DNA of 23,502 bases from positions 1 to 23,502 of the forward strand of contig JAZNHT010000071.1 in the NCBI GenBank assembly GCA_045577175.1, written 5' to 3'. The DNA comes from SIG701 sp045577175 (GTDB taxonomy: Bacteria > Bacillota > Clostridia > Oscillospirales > CAG-272). Numbering within the stretch: position 1 is the first letter of the stretch; each line of letters starts with the position of its first letter. Below are positions 8,458-15,167 of the stretch, piece by piece. A program made the position numbers and the translations under genes. The notes beneath the pieces are model-generated. The model had not been told where the DNA came from. It ran no database searches and saw nothing but the letters and a program-made list of their open reading frames with translations.

Positions 8458-10182
8458 ATGAAAAAACTCATGATCGGCAACGAGGCCCTTGCCCGCGGCT
8501 TTTACGAAGGCGGCATCGGCGTCGTGTCCAGCTACCCAGGCACCCCGTCCACGGAGATCACGGAATTTCTCTCGGAGTACCGCGACATCTACAGCGAGTG
8601 GGCACCCAACGAAAAGGTCGCGACTGAGGTCGCCTTCGGCGCATCCCTCGGCGGCAAGAGATCCGTCTGCTGCATGAAGCACGTCGGTCTGAACGTCGCG
8701 GCGGATCCTTTGTTTACGCTTTCCTATACGGGCGTGAACGCCGGTATGGTCCTCTGCGTGGCGGATGATCCTGCGATGCACTCCTCTCAGAACGAGCAGG
8801 ATTCCCGTCACTACGCCATCGCGGCGAAGCTGCCCATGCTTGAGCCGTCCGATTCCGCCGAGGCGCACGCGTTTGCCAAGGCATCGTTTGATCTGTCCGA
8901 GCAGTTTGATACCCTCGTGCTCATGCGCATCTGCACCAGAATTGCGCATTCGCAGAGCATTGTGGAGCTGGGCGATCGCAAAGACGTGCCCGACAAGGAG
9001 TACGTCAAAACGCCGTCGAAGTACATCATGATGCCTGCGTATGCAAAGGCACGCCATCCGATCGTGGAGGAGAGAATGGCAAAGCTGGCTCAGTACGCGG
9101 AGAATTGCCCGTTCAACCGCGTTGATGCCGGTACGGACAAATCGCTCGGCATCATCACCGCCGGTACGTGCTATCAGTACGTCAAGGAAGTCTTCGGCGA
9201 TACGGTGCCGGTGCTCAAGCTCGGTATGATCAATCCCCTTCCCGAAAAAATGATCCGCGATTTTGCCGCGTCCGTTGACCGCCTTGTTGTGGTCGAGGAG
9301 CTGGACGGCGTGATCGAATCGTTTGTCAAAAACCTCGGTATTCCCGTCGAGGGCAAGAATCTCTTCTCCCCCATCGGCGAGTATTCGCAGGCAGTCGTTG
9401 CGAAGGCGTTCGGTCTGCCCGAGGCGGCGCACGCCACGCCCGAGGCCGTGCCCGGACGTCCGCCCATGATGTGCGCAGGATGCCCGCACCGCGGTCTGTT
9501 CTATACGCTCTCCAAAAACAAGGTCACGGTTATCGGCGACATCGGATGCTACACGCTCGGCGCGGTTGCTCCGCTCAATGCGGTCGATTCCGTGCTCTGC
9601 ATGGGTGCGTCCGTATCCGGTCTGCACGGCTTCAACAAGGCGCGCGGCGAGACTTCCGAAGGTAAGAGCGTTGCCGTCATCGGCGACTCCACGTTCATGC
9701 ACTCCGGCGTGACGGGACTGATCGACATCGCCTACAACGGCTCCAATTCGACCGTCATCATTCTCGACAACTCCATCACCGGCATGACCGGTCACCAGCA
9801 GAACCCGACGACCGGTATGGATATCCACGGCGATCCGGCAGGCAAGATCGATCTGGAGGCGCTGTGCCACGCGGTCGGCATCCGCCGCGTTGCCGTTGTC
9901 GATCCTTACGATCTCGCGGCTTGCGACCGTGTGCTGAAGGAGGAGCTCGCCGCCAAGGAGCCGTCCGTCATTATCTCCCGCCGCCCGTGCGTGCTTCTGA
10001 AATCCGTGAAGAAGAATCCGCCCGAAAAGGTCGATGCGGACAAGTGCCGCGGATGCCGTGCGTGTATGCAGATCGGCTGTCCCGCGATCAGTTTTAAGGA
10101 CAAGAAGGCCGTGATCGATGCCACGCTTTGCGTCGGCTGCGGTGTATGCAATCAGAAATGCGCGTTCGGCGCGATTGAGTGA
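8458..10182 (+). CDS. iorA: Indolepyruvate:ferredoxin oxidoreductase, alpha subunit
   Basis: With IorB, this 574-residue subunit oxidatively decarboxylates aryl-pyruvates (indolepyruvate, phenylpyruvate, 4-hydroxyphenylpyruvate) to aryl-acetyl-CoA, reducing ferredoxin in the cytoplasm. The N-terminal domain has YPGTPSTEI (26-34). The thiamine diphosphate domain contains MCAGCPHRG and GDIGCYTLG (about 358-366). The C-terminus carries two 4Fe-4S motifs, CRGCRACMQIGCP (from about 530) and CVGCGVCNQKCAFG (from about 557). Note that the first motif is CX2CX2CX4C rather than the textbook CX2CX2CX3C; the extra spacing is also known in this family. Length is typical, slightly short of 600. The ATG has GGAG about 10 bases upstream. 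It is the first gene of the iorA-iorB-paaK-ACT row, and iorB starts 14 bp after its stop. Confidence 0.95.
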   Translation: MKKLMIGNEALARGFYEGGIGVVSSYPGTPSTEITEFLSEYRDIYSEWAPNEKVATEVAFGASLGGKRSVCCMKHVGLNVAADPLFTLSYTGVNAGMVLCVADDPAMHSSQNEQDSRHYAIAAKLPMLEPSDSAEAHAFAKASFDLSEQFDTLVLMRICTRIAHSQSIVELGDRKDVPDKEYVKTPSKYIMMPAYAKARHPIVEERMAKLAQYAENCPFNRVDAGTDKSLGIITAGTCYQYVKEVFGDTVPVLKLGMINPLPEKMIRDFAASVDRLVVVEELDGVIESFVKNLGIPVEGKNLFSPIGEYSQAVVAKAFGLPEAAHATPEAVPGRPPMMCAGCPHRGLFYTLSKNKVTVIGDIGCYTLGAVAPLNAVDSVLCMGASVSGLHGFNKARGETSEGKSVAVIGDSTFMHSGVTGLIDIAYNGSNSTVIILDNSITGMTGHQQNPTTGMDIHGDPAGKIDLEALCHAVGIRRVAVVDPYDLAACDRVLKEELAAKEPSVIISRRPCVLLKSVKKNPPEKVDADKCRGCRACMQIGCPAISFKDKKAVIDATLCVGCGVCNQKCAFGAIE

Positions 10183-10196
10183 GGAGGAGTACGGAT

Positions 10197-10769
10197 ATGA
10201 AAACGACAAGTGTTATGATCGTAGGCGTCGGCGGACAGGGCTCGCTCCTTGCCTCCCGACTGCTCGGTAATCTCCTCACCGCGGAGGGATATGACGTCAA
10301 GGTTTCCGAGGTCCACGGCATGAGCCAGAGAGGCGGCTCCGTGGTTACCTATGTAAAATTCGGCGAGAAGGTGTACTCCCCGATCATCGATCTCGGCGAG
10401 GCGGACTTTATCGTATCGTTTGAGAAGCTCGAGGCGGCGCGGTATGCTTCCTGCCTGAAGGACGGCGGCACGGTCGTCGTCAACACCCAGCAGATCGATC
10501 CGATGCCCGTCATCACCGGTGCGGCGGAGTATCCGGCAGATGCTTTGGATAAGCTCGCAGCGGATGGTATGCACATCGACGCGATCGATGCGCTCTCCCT
10601 GGCGGAGAAGGCAGGCTCGTCCCGTGCGGTGAACATCGTACTGATGGGACGGCTCGCGAAATATTTCGGTATCCCCGAGGAGAAGTGGCTCGCCGCTATC
10701 GAAACGACGGTGAATCCGAAATTCGTTGAGCTGAACAAGACTGCGTTTGATCTCGGCTACCACGCATAA
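10197..10769 (+). CDS. iorB: Indolepyruvate:ferredoxin oxidoreductase, beta subunit
   Basis: This 190-residue product is the gamma/beta-type catalytic partner of IorA and has the usual length. It opens with the glycine-rich VGVGGQGSLLAS motif (residues 9-20), followed by EVHGMSQRGGSV, which is characteristic of the 2-oxoacid oxidoreductase gamma/beta domain. I prefer the ATG at 10197 because a GAGGAGGAG site (10181-10189) sits just ahead of it; a GTG at 10179 overlaps the iorA stop and lacks a site. The gene forms one transcription unit with iorA upstream and paaK 43 bp downstream. Together the two subunits generate aryl-acetyl-CoA for PaaK or consume it in reverse. Confidence 0.94.
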   Translation: MKTTSVMIVGVGGQGSLLASRLLGNLLTAEGYDVKVSEVHGMSQRGGSVVTYVKFGEKVYSPIIDLGEADFIVSFEKLEAARYASCLKDGGTVVVNTQQIDPMPVITGAAEYPADALDKLAADGMHIDAIDALSLAEKAGSSRAVNIVLMGRLAKYFGIPEEKWLAAIETTVNPKFVELNKTAFDLGYHA

Positions 10770-10812
10770 TTTATAAAATCCATTCCAAATAAAAAGGAGA
10801 TGACCCCGTTCT

Positions 10813-12126
10813 ATGGCAGAACAGCGCTACTACCAGAAAGAAATCGAGACTATGCCCCGTGAGGAGATGCGCGCCCTTCAGAGCGAGCGCCTCAAAAAGC
10901 AGGTACAGCACGTTTGGGACAACGTGCCCTTCTACCGTGCACGCATGGAGGAGAAAGGTCTCACCCCTGCCGACATTCAGAGTATTGACGATCTTCATAA
11001 GCTCCCGTTTATCTGCAAGGATGACCTCCGCGATCAGTATCCCTACGGTCTGCTTGCAACCGATCTGAAAAACTGCGTCCGTATCCAGTCCACCTCGGGC
11101 ACGACCGGCCGCCGCGTTGTTGCGTTCTACACGCAGGCGGATGTCGATCTGTGGGAGGACTGCTGTGCACGTGCGATCACCGCTGTCGGCGGCACGAATG
11201 AGGACGTCTGCCAGGTTGCGTACGGCTACGGTCTGTTCACGGGCGGTCCCGGTCTGAACGGCGGCTCGCACAAGGTCGGCTGTCTGACGCTCCCGATGTC
11301 CTCGGGCAACACCGAGAGACAGATTCAGTTTATGATGGATCTCGGTGCGACGATTCTCTGCTGTACGCCGTCCTATGCGGCATATATCGCCGAATCTCTC
11401 AAGGAAGCCGGATACAAGCCGGAGGACAACAAGCTGAAGGCAGGCATCTTCGGCGCGGAGCCGTGGACGAACGAAATGCGCCGCGATATTGAAAAGAATC
11501 TCGGCATCAAGGCGTACGATATTTACGGTCTGACCGAGACGACAGGCCCCGGTGTCTCGTTTGAATGCTCCGAGCAGACGGGTATGCACGTGAACGAGGA
11601 CCATTTCTATCCGGAAATCATTGATCCCGACACGGGCGAGGTTCTGCCGGACGGTGAGAAGGGTGAGCTCGTATTCACCTCCCTTACGAAGGATGCGTTT
11701 CCGCTTCTCCGCTACCGCACGCGCGATATTTGCGTGCTCTCCAGAAAGAAGTGCTCCTGCGGACGTACCCTTGTAAAGATGTCCAAGCCGATGGGACGCT
11801 CCGACGATATGCTGATTATCCGCGGTGTCAACGTGTTCCCGTCCCAGATCGAGACGGTGCTTCTGAAGGAAGGCTACTCGCCGAACTATCAGATTGTGGT
11901 TGACCGTGTGAACAACACGGATACGATGGAGGTAAACGTCGAGCTGACGCCTGAGCTGTTCTCCGATACGGTGCGCGATATACGCAATGCGGAGAAGCAG
12001 CTGACCGCCGCTATGGTGACGATGCTCGGCATCCGTCCCGAGGTGCATCTCGTTGCACCGAAGACGATCACGAGAAGCGAGGGCAAGGCCGTCCGCGTGA
12101 TCGACAAGCGCAAGCTGCACGACTGA
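10813..12126 (+). CDS. paaK: Phenylacetate-CoA ligase (aryl-acetate CoA ligase)
   Basis: The 437-residue protein has the typical PaaK length. It catalyses ATP-dependent formation of phenylacetyl-CoA, or a related aryl-acetyl-CoA, with AMP and PPi as products. The nucleotide-binding loop TSGTTGR is at about 94-100. YGLTETTGPG is at about 238, followed by LRYRTRDIC and the zinc-ribbon-like CSCGRTL. The C-terminal GRSDDMLIIRGVNVFPSQIE motif of the PaaK family follows. An AAGGAGAT site lies about 11 bases upstream of the ATG. In anaerobes the pairing of IOR with a PaaK-like ligase allows either release of aryl-acetates from amino acid breakdown or reductive uptake of aryl-acetates for aromatic amino acid synthesis. 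The direction cannot be told from sequence. The ligase at 6204 belongs to a different branch. Confidence 0.94.
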   Translation: MAEQRYYQKEIETMPREEMRALQSERLKKQVQHVWDNVPFYRARMEEKGLTPADIQSIDDLHKLPFICKDDLRDQYPYGLLATDLKNCVRIQSTSGTTGRRVVAFYTQADVDLWEDCCARAITAVGGTNEDVCQVAYGYGLFTGGPGLNGGSHKVGCLTLPMSSGNTERQIQFMMDLGATILCCTPSYAAYIAESLKEAGYKPEDNKLKAGIFGAEPWTNEMRRDIEKNLGIKAYDIYGLTETTGPGVSFECSEQTGMHVNEDHFYPEIIDPDTGEVLPDGEKGELVFTSLTKDAFPLLRYRTRDICVLSRKKCSCGRTLVKMSKPMGRSDDMLIIRGVNVFPSQIETVLLKEGYSPNYQIVVDRVNNTDTMEVNVELTPELFSDTVRDIRNAEKQLTAAMVTMLGIRPEVHLVAPKTITRSEGKAVRVIDKRKLHD

Positions 12127-12148
12127 TTTTGAATGAGGAGGATTTACG

Positions 12149-12580
12149 ATGGCTATCAAACAGGTATCCGTATTTGTGGAAAACAAAAAAGGTGCGCTGG
12201 CGGACGCTTTGCGCGCTCTGTCTGAGGCAGGTGTCGGTCTGCGCGCGCTCTCGATTGCCGACACGAACGATTTCGGTATTCTCCGCGTGATTGCGGATGA
12301 CAATGCGAAGGCGATGCTGGTGCTTTCCGAGCACGGCTACGTTTGCTCGGCGACGGAGGTCGTTGCCGCCGCGGCGGATGACAAGCCGGGCGGACTTGCG
12401 ACGCTTCTGACGCTTCTTTCCGACAGCGGAATCGATGTGGAGTATGTATACGCATTCGTTGCACAGGCGAAGAGCCACGCGTGTGTTGTTCTCCGTGTGA
12501 AGGACAATGCCGCGGCGGAGGCTGTGCTCACGAAGGCAGGCGTTTCGCTGATTACCGAGGCGGACATCGCAAAGATTTAA
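12149..12580 (+). CDS. Tandem ACT-domain protein
   Basis: This 143-residue protein consists of two ACT-like halves (about 3-70 and 73-140) and nothing else. The first begins KQVSVFVENKKGALADALRAL and the second PGGLATLLTLLSDSGIDVEY, the usual beta-alpha-beta pattern with the N/P-G-x-L turn that binds small ligands. ACT domains commonly bind amino acids at a dimer interface. Such a stand-alone pair next to ior and paaK genes is a known association, and an aromatic amino acid or aryl-acid ligand is a reasonable guess. An AGGAGG site precedes the ATG by 7 bases. It is the last gene of the cluster, 22 bp after paaK and just before an intrinsic terminator. Confidence 0.88.
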   Translation: MAIKQVSVFVENKKGALADALRALSEAGVGLRALSIADTNDFGILRVIADDNAKAMLVLSEHGYVCSATEVVAAAADDKPGGLATLLTLLSDSGIDVEYVYAFVAQAKSHACVVLRVKDNAAAEAVLTKAGVSLITEADIAKI

Positions 12581-12588
12581 TGAAAAAG

Positions 12589-12619
12589 ACCGCTTGGGGG
12601 TGTCCCCGGGCGGTTTTTT
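12589..12619 (+). terminator. Intrinsic terminator of the ior-paaK-ACT operon
   Basis: ACCGCTTGGGG pairs with CCCCGGGCGGT, with two G-U wobbles, around a short loop. A run of six T follows directly (12614-12619). The stop codon of the ACT gene is 8 bp upstream. Confidence 0.85.
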
Positions 12620-12633
12620 GCGGGGGGAACGGT

Positions 12634-13360
12634 GTAGGAGGGGCGTACCGCGCAGCCCCTCCTACGACCTCCGCCGCGCCAAAGGGGGAGGGGAGATCTT
12701 TGATCCCCTCCCCCTTGGATCCCCCACCCCTGGGGTGCAGCTGGAATTGCCCGCCAACATATCACTTTCGCTGAAGCGTATCCGGTGCGGTTTGTACCCC
12801 TTCTGCACTGACAGCGGGAGAGTTTGCAAGATCGCGGTAATGTTTAACCGTAATCAAACTACTGTCCACGCGTGCTGTTTCCGATTGGAAATCGTATGTA
12901 TAAATCCGAACGAGATTCGTCCACTGCACGACAGCGTTTTTGCTGTGTTTGCAGAAACGAAGCACGACGCGAAGCGGAGTATCTTTTACAAACGCGTTTG
13001 GGTATGTTTGCACTGCAGGTCGATGCGAGGTTCCCGGTTTTCCGCGAATGCGGAAACGACCGCTTCGGCGGTCGAGGGAATCCTCGACGCGAATGGCGGC
13101 GTCATCTTTGACGCCATTCGCACTTGACATCTCTTATAAGATGAGGCGAAAGTGGTATGTTGGCGTACAGTTATCGCTGAAAGAGCGCAATCAGAGAGAA
13201 TGGGGTGCAGGGTAGCGCAGCGGCGCGAGCGCAATGAATGACACCGCAGTGCGGTGTCAGAACGCGAGCGTGACCGAACCGCAGTGAGACAAGGGACACA
13301 TCCCTTCCCCCTTGCCGCGGAGGTGGTGCAGGAGGGGCTACGCGCCTTGCCCCTCCTGCA
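12634..13360. repeat. Mirror-symmetric intergenic element, copy C
   Basis: This is the clearest complete copy. It opens with the outer hairpin GTAGGAGGGGC at 12634-12644/12655-12665. A 13-bp hairpin at 12682-12694/12704-12716 and CACCCCTGGGGTG follow. The 34-bp terminal repeat is at 12738-12771, with its inverted partner at 13146-13179; the two share CGCCAACATA and CACTTTCGC. The core lies between them and contains the three-way-junction motif at 13025-13090. After the right terminal repeat comes a GC-rich module (about 13213-13290) whose reverse complement occurs at the mirror position in copy D. The 12-bp hairpin TGCAGGAGGGGC at 13327-13338/13349-13360 closes it. Bases 13361-13393 add a further CCCCTCCTAC arm. 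No conserved reading frame is seen. Confidence 0.82.
13025..13090 (+). repeat. Three-way-junction motif, copy in element C
   Basis: The outer stem (13027-13035 with 13076-13085, one bulge) encloses two directly abutting hairpins: TTTCCGC-GAAT-GCGGAAA (13039-13056) and CGACCGC-TTCG-GCGGTCG (13057-13074). A further hairpin of GCGAATGGCGTC type flanks it downstream. Confidence 0.72.
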
Positions 13361-13414
13361 TAGGTGTGGGCTGCGCGCCACGCCCCTCCTACATCGTATC
13401 CTCCAAAAAAGCTA

Positions 13415-13443
13415 TTGCAAAACCAAAAAACCTATGCTAAAAT
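13415..13443 (+). promoter_or_regulatory. Promoter of the tyrosine phosphatase gene
   Basis: TTGCAA (13415-13420) and TAAAAT (13438-13443) are 17 bp apart. TG one base before the -10 makes it an extended -10. It lies in an A-rich stretch just outside element C, about 35 bp before the start codon. Confidence 0.7.
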
Positions 13444-13478
13444 AAGAAAAAAACATCCTCCCCCGAAAGGATTCCGCC

Positions 13479-14480
13479 ATGGCACGACTTCTCTCCCCCG
13501 AGAACGGCTTCGTCTTCGATACCCACACCGACATTCAGAATACGTTTCTCCAAAAAATCCGCGATGACGGCATCGATGCCGCCCTCGACTGGCTCCTCAC
13601 CGTCAAAACCGATATTGAGCTGACGTATCCGCGCACGCTTACACTGACGTGGGAGGGCGGCGGCTCTTCATCGTATCTTGTTGAGGTATCCGAAACGGCG
13701 GATTTTGCCGATCCGTTCGTTACGGTGTCGGTGAACGGCACGGCGTGCGAAATCGAAAACCTCAAAATCGGACAGACGTATTTCTGGCGCGTGGACGGCG
13801 GCGAGGCGCACTCCTTCTCCACGAAAGCGGATGCACCGCGATTCATAAAGATCGACGGTGCTCTGAACGTCCGCGACATCGGCGGCGGCAAGGTGAAGCA
13901 GGGACTCCTCTACCGCGGAAGCGAGATTGAACGGTATTTCAACATCACCGAGGCAGGGAAGCACACCTTTGCCGATGTGTTAAAGATCAGAACGCAGCTC
14001 GATTTTCGCATCGAGTGCCGGGGTACGTTTGACAAATCCCCCGCCGGGGATTCCGTCGCGCTTGTACAGCTCGGATACCGCCCGTATATGGAGGTGTTTG
14101 AGGAGACGCACCGCGAGGGCATCTGCAAAATCATGGAGCTCCTCACGCACGAGGAGAATTATCCCGTGTATTTCCACTGCATGGGCGGCGCGGACCGCAC
14201 GGGAATGCTCGCGCTCTATCTCCGTGCGCTTTGCGGCGAGAGTGACGAGGAAATTCATACCGATTACGAGCTGACGGGACTTTCCGTATACGCCGGCGGT
14301 CTGGCAGAGGGCGCGACCGGCTTCCGCAGCCGCAAGGCGCCGTACTATACGGCATTTCTCGATGCGATGGAATCGTATGCGCCCGGCGGCACGCTTGCCG
14401 AGAAAATTCCGCTGTTTCTGATGGAATGTGGCGTGACGAAAGCGCAGATTGACAAGATTCTTTCCATTATCAAGGCATAA
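13479..14480 (+). CDS. Tyrosine phosphatase-like protein with N-terminal beta-sandwich domain
   Basis: This 333-residue protein has a C-terminal phosphatase domain of the bacterial tyrosine/serine type (Y_phosphatase3-like). LNVRDIGG is at about 129-136 and LLYRGSEI at about 143-150. The P-loop HCMGGADRTG at 233-242 gives catalytic Cys234 and Arg240 (CX5R). Residues about 50-115 look like a fibronectin type III or Ig-like sandwich, including LTLTWEG and GQTYFWRVDGG. No signal peptide or membrane segment is visible, so it is probably cytoplasmic. Members dephosphorylate phosphotyrosine or phosphoinositides; the substrate is not predictable here. The ATG has AAAGGA upstream. It is monocistronic, with its own promoter and terminator, and is the last host-type gene before the phage module. 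Confidence 0.9.
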   Translation: MARLLSPENGFVFDTHTDIQNTFLQKIRDDGIDAALDWLLTVKTDIELTYPRTLTLTWEGGGSSSYLVEVSETADFADPFVTVSVNGTACEIENLKIGQTYFWRVDGGEAHSFSTKADAPRFIKIDGALNVRDIGGGKVKQGLLYRGSEIERYFNITEAGKHTFADVLKIRTQLDFRIECRGTFDKSPAGDSVALVQLGYRPYMEVFEETHREGICKIMELLTHEENYPVYFHCMGGADRTGMLALYLRALCGESDEEIHTDYELTGLSVYAGGLAEGATGFRSRKAPYYTAFLDAMESYAPGGTLAEKIPLFLMECGVTKAQIDKILSIIKA

Positions 14481-14485
14481 GCAAA

Positions 14486-14519
14486 CCGCTCCTTTGTGCA
14501 GGCAGGGGAGCGGCTTTTG
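14486..14519 (+). terminator. Terminator after the phosphatase gene
   Basis: CCGCTCC (14486-14492) pairs with GGAGCGG (14507-14513), followed by CTTTTGT. It lies 6 bp after the stop codon and separates the phosphatase gene from the phage module. Confidence 0.7.
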
Positions 14520-14543
14520 TATGCTCTGCACAAAACCGAAGGC

Positions 14544-14555
14544 GAACGTTTGTTC
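14544..14555. promoter_or_regulatory. LexA (SOS) box 1
   Basis: GAACGTTTGTTC, within CGAACGTTTGTTCA, matches the Gram-positive LexA/DinR core GAAC-N4-GTTC. It sits 20 bp upstream of the -35 hexamer of the phage-module promoter. One position of the degenerate centre (R in CGAACRNRYGTTY) is not met. Confidence 0.6.
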
Positions 14556-14575
14556 ACTTTTCTGCGGTGTGCAAG

Positions 14576-14604
14576 TTGACAGCCGTTTCCTCTTTTGGTA
14601 TAAT
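14576..14604 (+). promoter_or_regulatory. Consensus promoter of the phage module
   Basis: TTGACA (14576-14581), a 17-bp spacer and TATAAT (14599-14604) give a perfect consensus housekeeping promoter. The expected start near 14611 leaves a leader of about 227 nt before the small terminase gene. Two LexA boxes flank it, so strong promoter activity would be expected mainly when LexA is removed. Confidence 0.85.
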
Positions 14605-14621
14605 ACAGATACAGTTTCGGT

Positions 14622-14640
14622 ATACCGCCCCGTGCGGTAT
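14622..14640. promoter_or_regulatory. Leader palindrome (operator or attenuator)
   Basis: ATACCGC and GCGGTAT form a 7-bp stem around CCCGT, located about 10-30 nt into the predicted transcript and followed by TCATTTTTA. It could be an operator for a repressor or a weak attenuator hairpin. Confidence 0.4.
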
Positions 14641-14659
14641 TCATTTTTACCACAGGGGC

Positions 14660-14671
14660 GAACAAATGTTC
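14660..14671. promoter_or_regulatory. LexA (SOS) box 2
   Basis: CGAACAAATGTTCT fits the Bacillus-type consensus CGAACRNRYGTTY at every position. It lies about 50 bp downstream of the predicted transcription start and 116 bp, centre to centre, from box 1. LexA bound here could block elongation or act with box 1. Confidence 0.68.
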
Positions 14672-14673
14672 TG

Positions 14674-14811
14674 TGCAAATCGCGCCAAAAAGGCAGGCGC
14701 GATTTGCGTCGAGGATTCCCTCGACCGCTGAGGCGGTCGTTTCCGCGTTGCGGAAAACCGGGAACCTCGCAGACTGCGTACAAACCGCACCAAAAGGCAG
14801 GCGCGATTTGC
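14674..14811. repeat. Composite hairpin element in the phage leader
   Basis: A perfect 12-bp hairpin GCAAATCGCGCC (14675-14686/14696-14707) and a decayed second copy (14780-14791/14800-14811) flank an inverted copy of the three-way-junction motif (14706-14770). The decayed copy kept its right arm exactly, but its left arm differs at several bases. The whole composite lies in the untranslated leader, downstream of LexA box 2. Confidence 0.7.
14706..14770 (-). repeat. Three-way-junction motif, isolated copy
   Basis: The same outer stem and two hairpins are present on the minus strand, with loops AAC and CTCA in place of the loops seen elsewhere. The stem sequences are those of copy C. This is the only copy outside a full-size element. 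Confidence 0.7.
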
Positions 14812-14837
14812 AACTATCACAGGAAAGGAGAGAGAGC

Positions 14838-15167
14838 ATGACGGCACAAGCGCGGGAGATTTTCCTCACCGAGTTTTCCAGATCATACGATATGCCCTCG
14901 GCGGTAAAGGCCGCGGGTATCCAAACGGCAGAGGCGCGCGCTTTCCTTCGCGCAGAGGGCGCGGGGGAAGTAGACAGGCGCGTAGCGCGTCGCCTCAGCG
15001 GAGATATGCTGGAGCGCATCCGTGCGGAATATGAAAAAATTGCGTTCGACGGCGAAGAAAAGGTCACTGACCGCATCCGCGCACTCGATCAGCTGCGGGG
15101 GATGGCGTCATTGCTCTCCGAGGAGGGAAGCGACGGCTCCCTCACCGTCCGTGTCGATTACGTCTGA
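14838..15167 (+). CDS. Phage terminase small subunit (probable)
   Basis: This 109-residue protein is in the expected position, immediately before the large terminase. Its N-terminal half (AREIFLTEFSRSYDMPSAVKAAGI) reads as a helix-turn-helix that would recognise the packaging site. The C-terminal half is helical and charged and ends in a short VRVDYV tail, as in Terminase_2-type small subunits. Small terminases set which DNA is packaged, so this protein decides between specific and generalised packaging. The ATG at 14838 follows AGGAAAGGAGAGAG. A longer in-frame start at 14673 would translate the hairpin element and is rejected. The 3' end overlaps the large terminase start by 17 bp. Identification rests mainly on context and overall pattern. 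Confidence 0.72.
   Translation: MTAQAREIFLTEFSRSYDMPSAVKAAGIQTAEARAFLRAEGAGEVDRRVARRLSGDMLERIRAEYEKIAFDGEEKVTDRIRALDQLRGMASLLSEEGSDGSLTVRVDYV

Noticed and set aside
8338..10209. 623-codon minus-strand frame opposite iorA
   Set aside because: Antisense shadow rich in Arg and His. iorA on the plus strand has full family motifs and a ribosome site.
10771..12303. 510-codon minus-strand frame opposite paaK
   Set aside because: Antisense shadow; no family motifs, and it crosses the ACT gene start.
12634..13360. Insertion sequence with a transposase
   Set aside because: Terminal inverted repeats are present, but no reading frame resembles a transposase. At most it is a non-autonomous element.
13479..14480. 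Phosphatase as part of the phage module
   Set aside because: It has its own promoter and terminator, and the SOS-type promoter lies after that terminator. It reads as a host gene.
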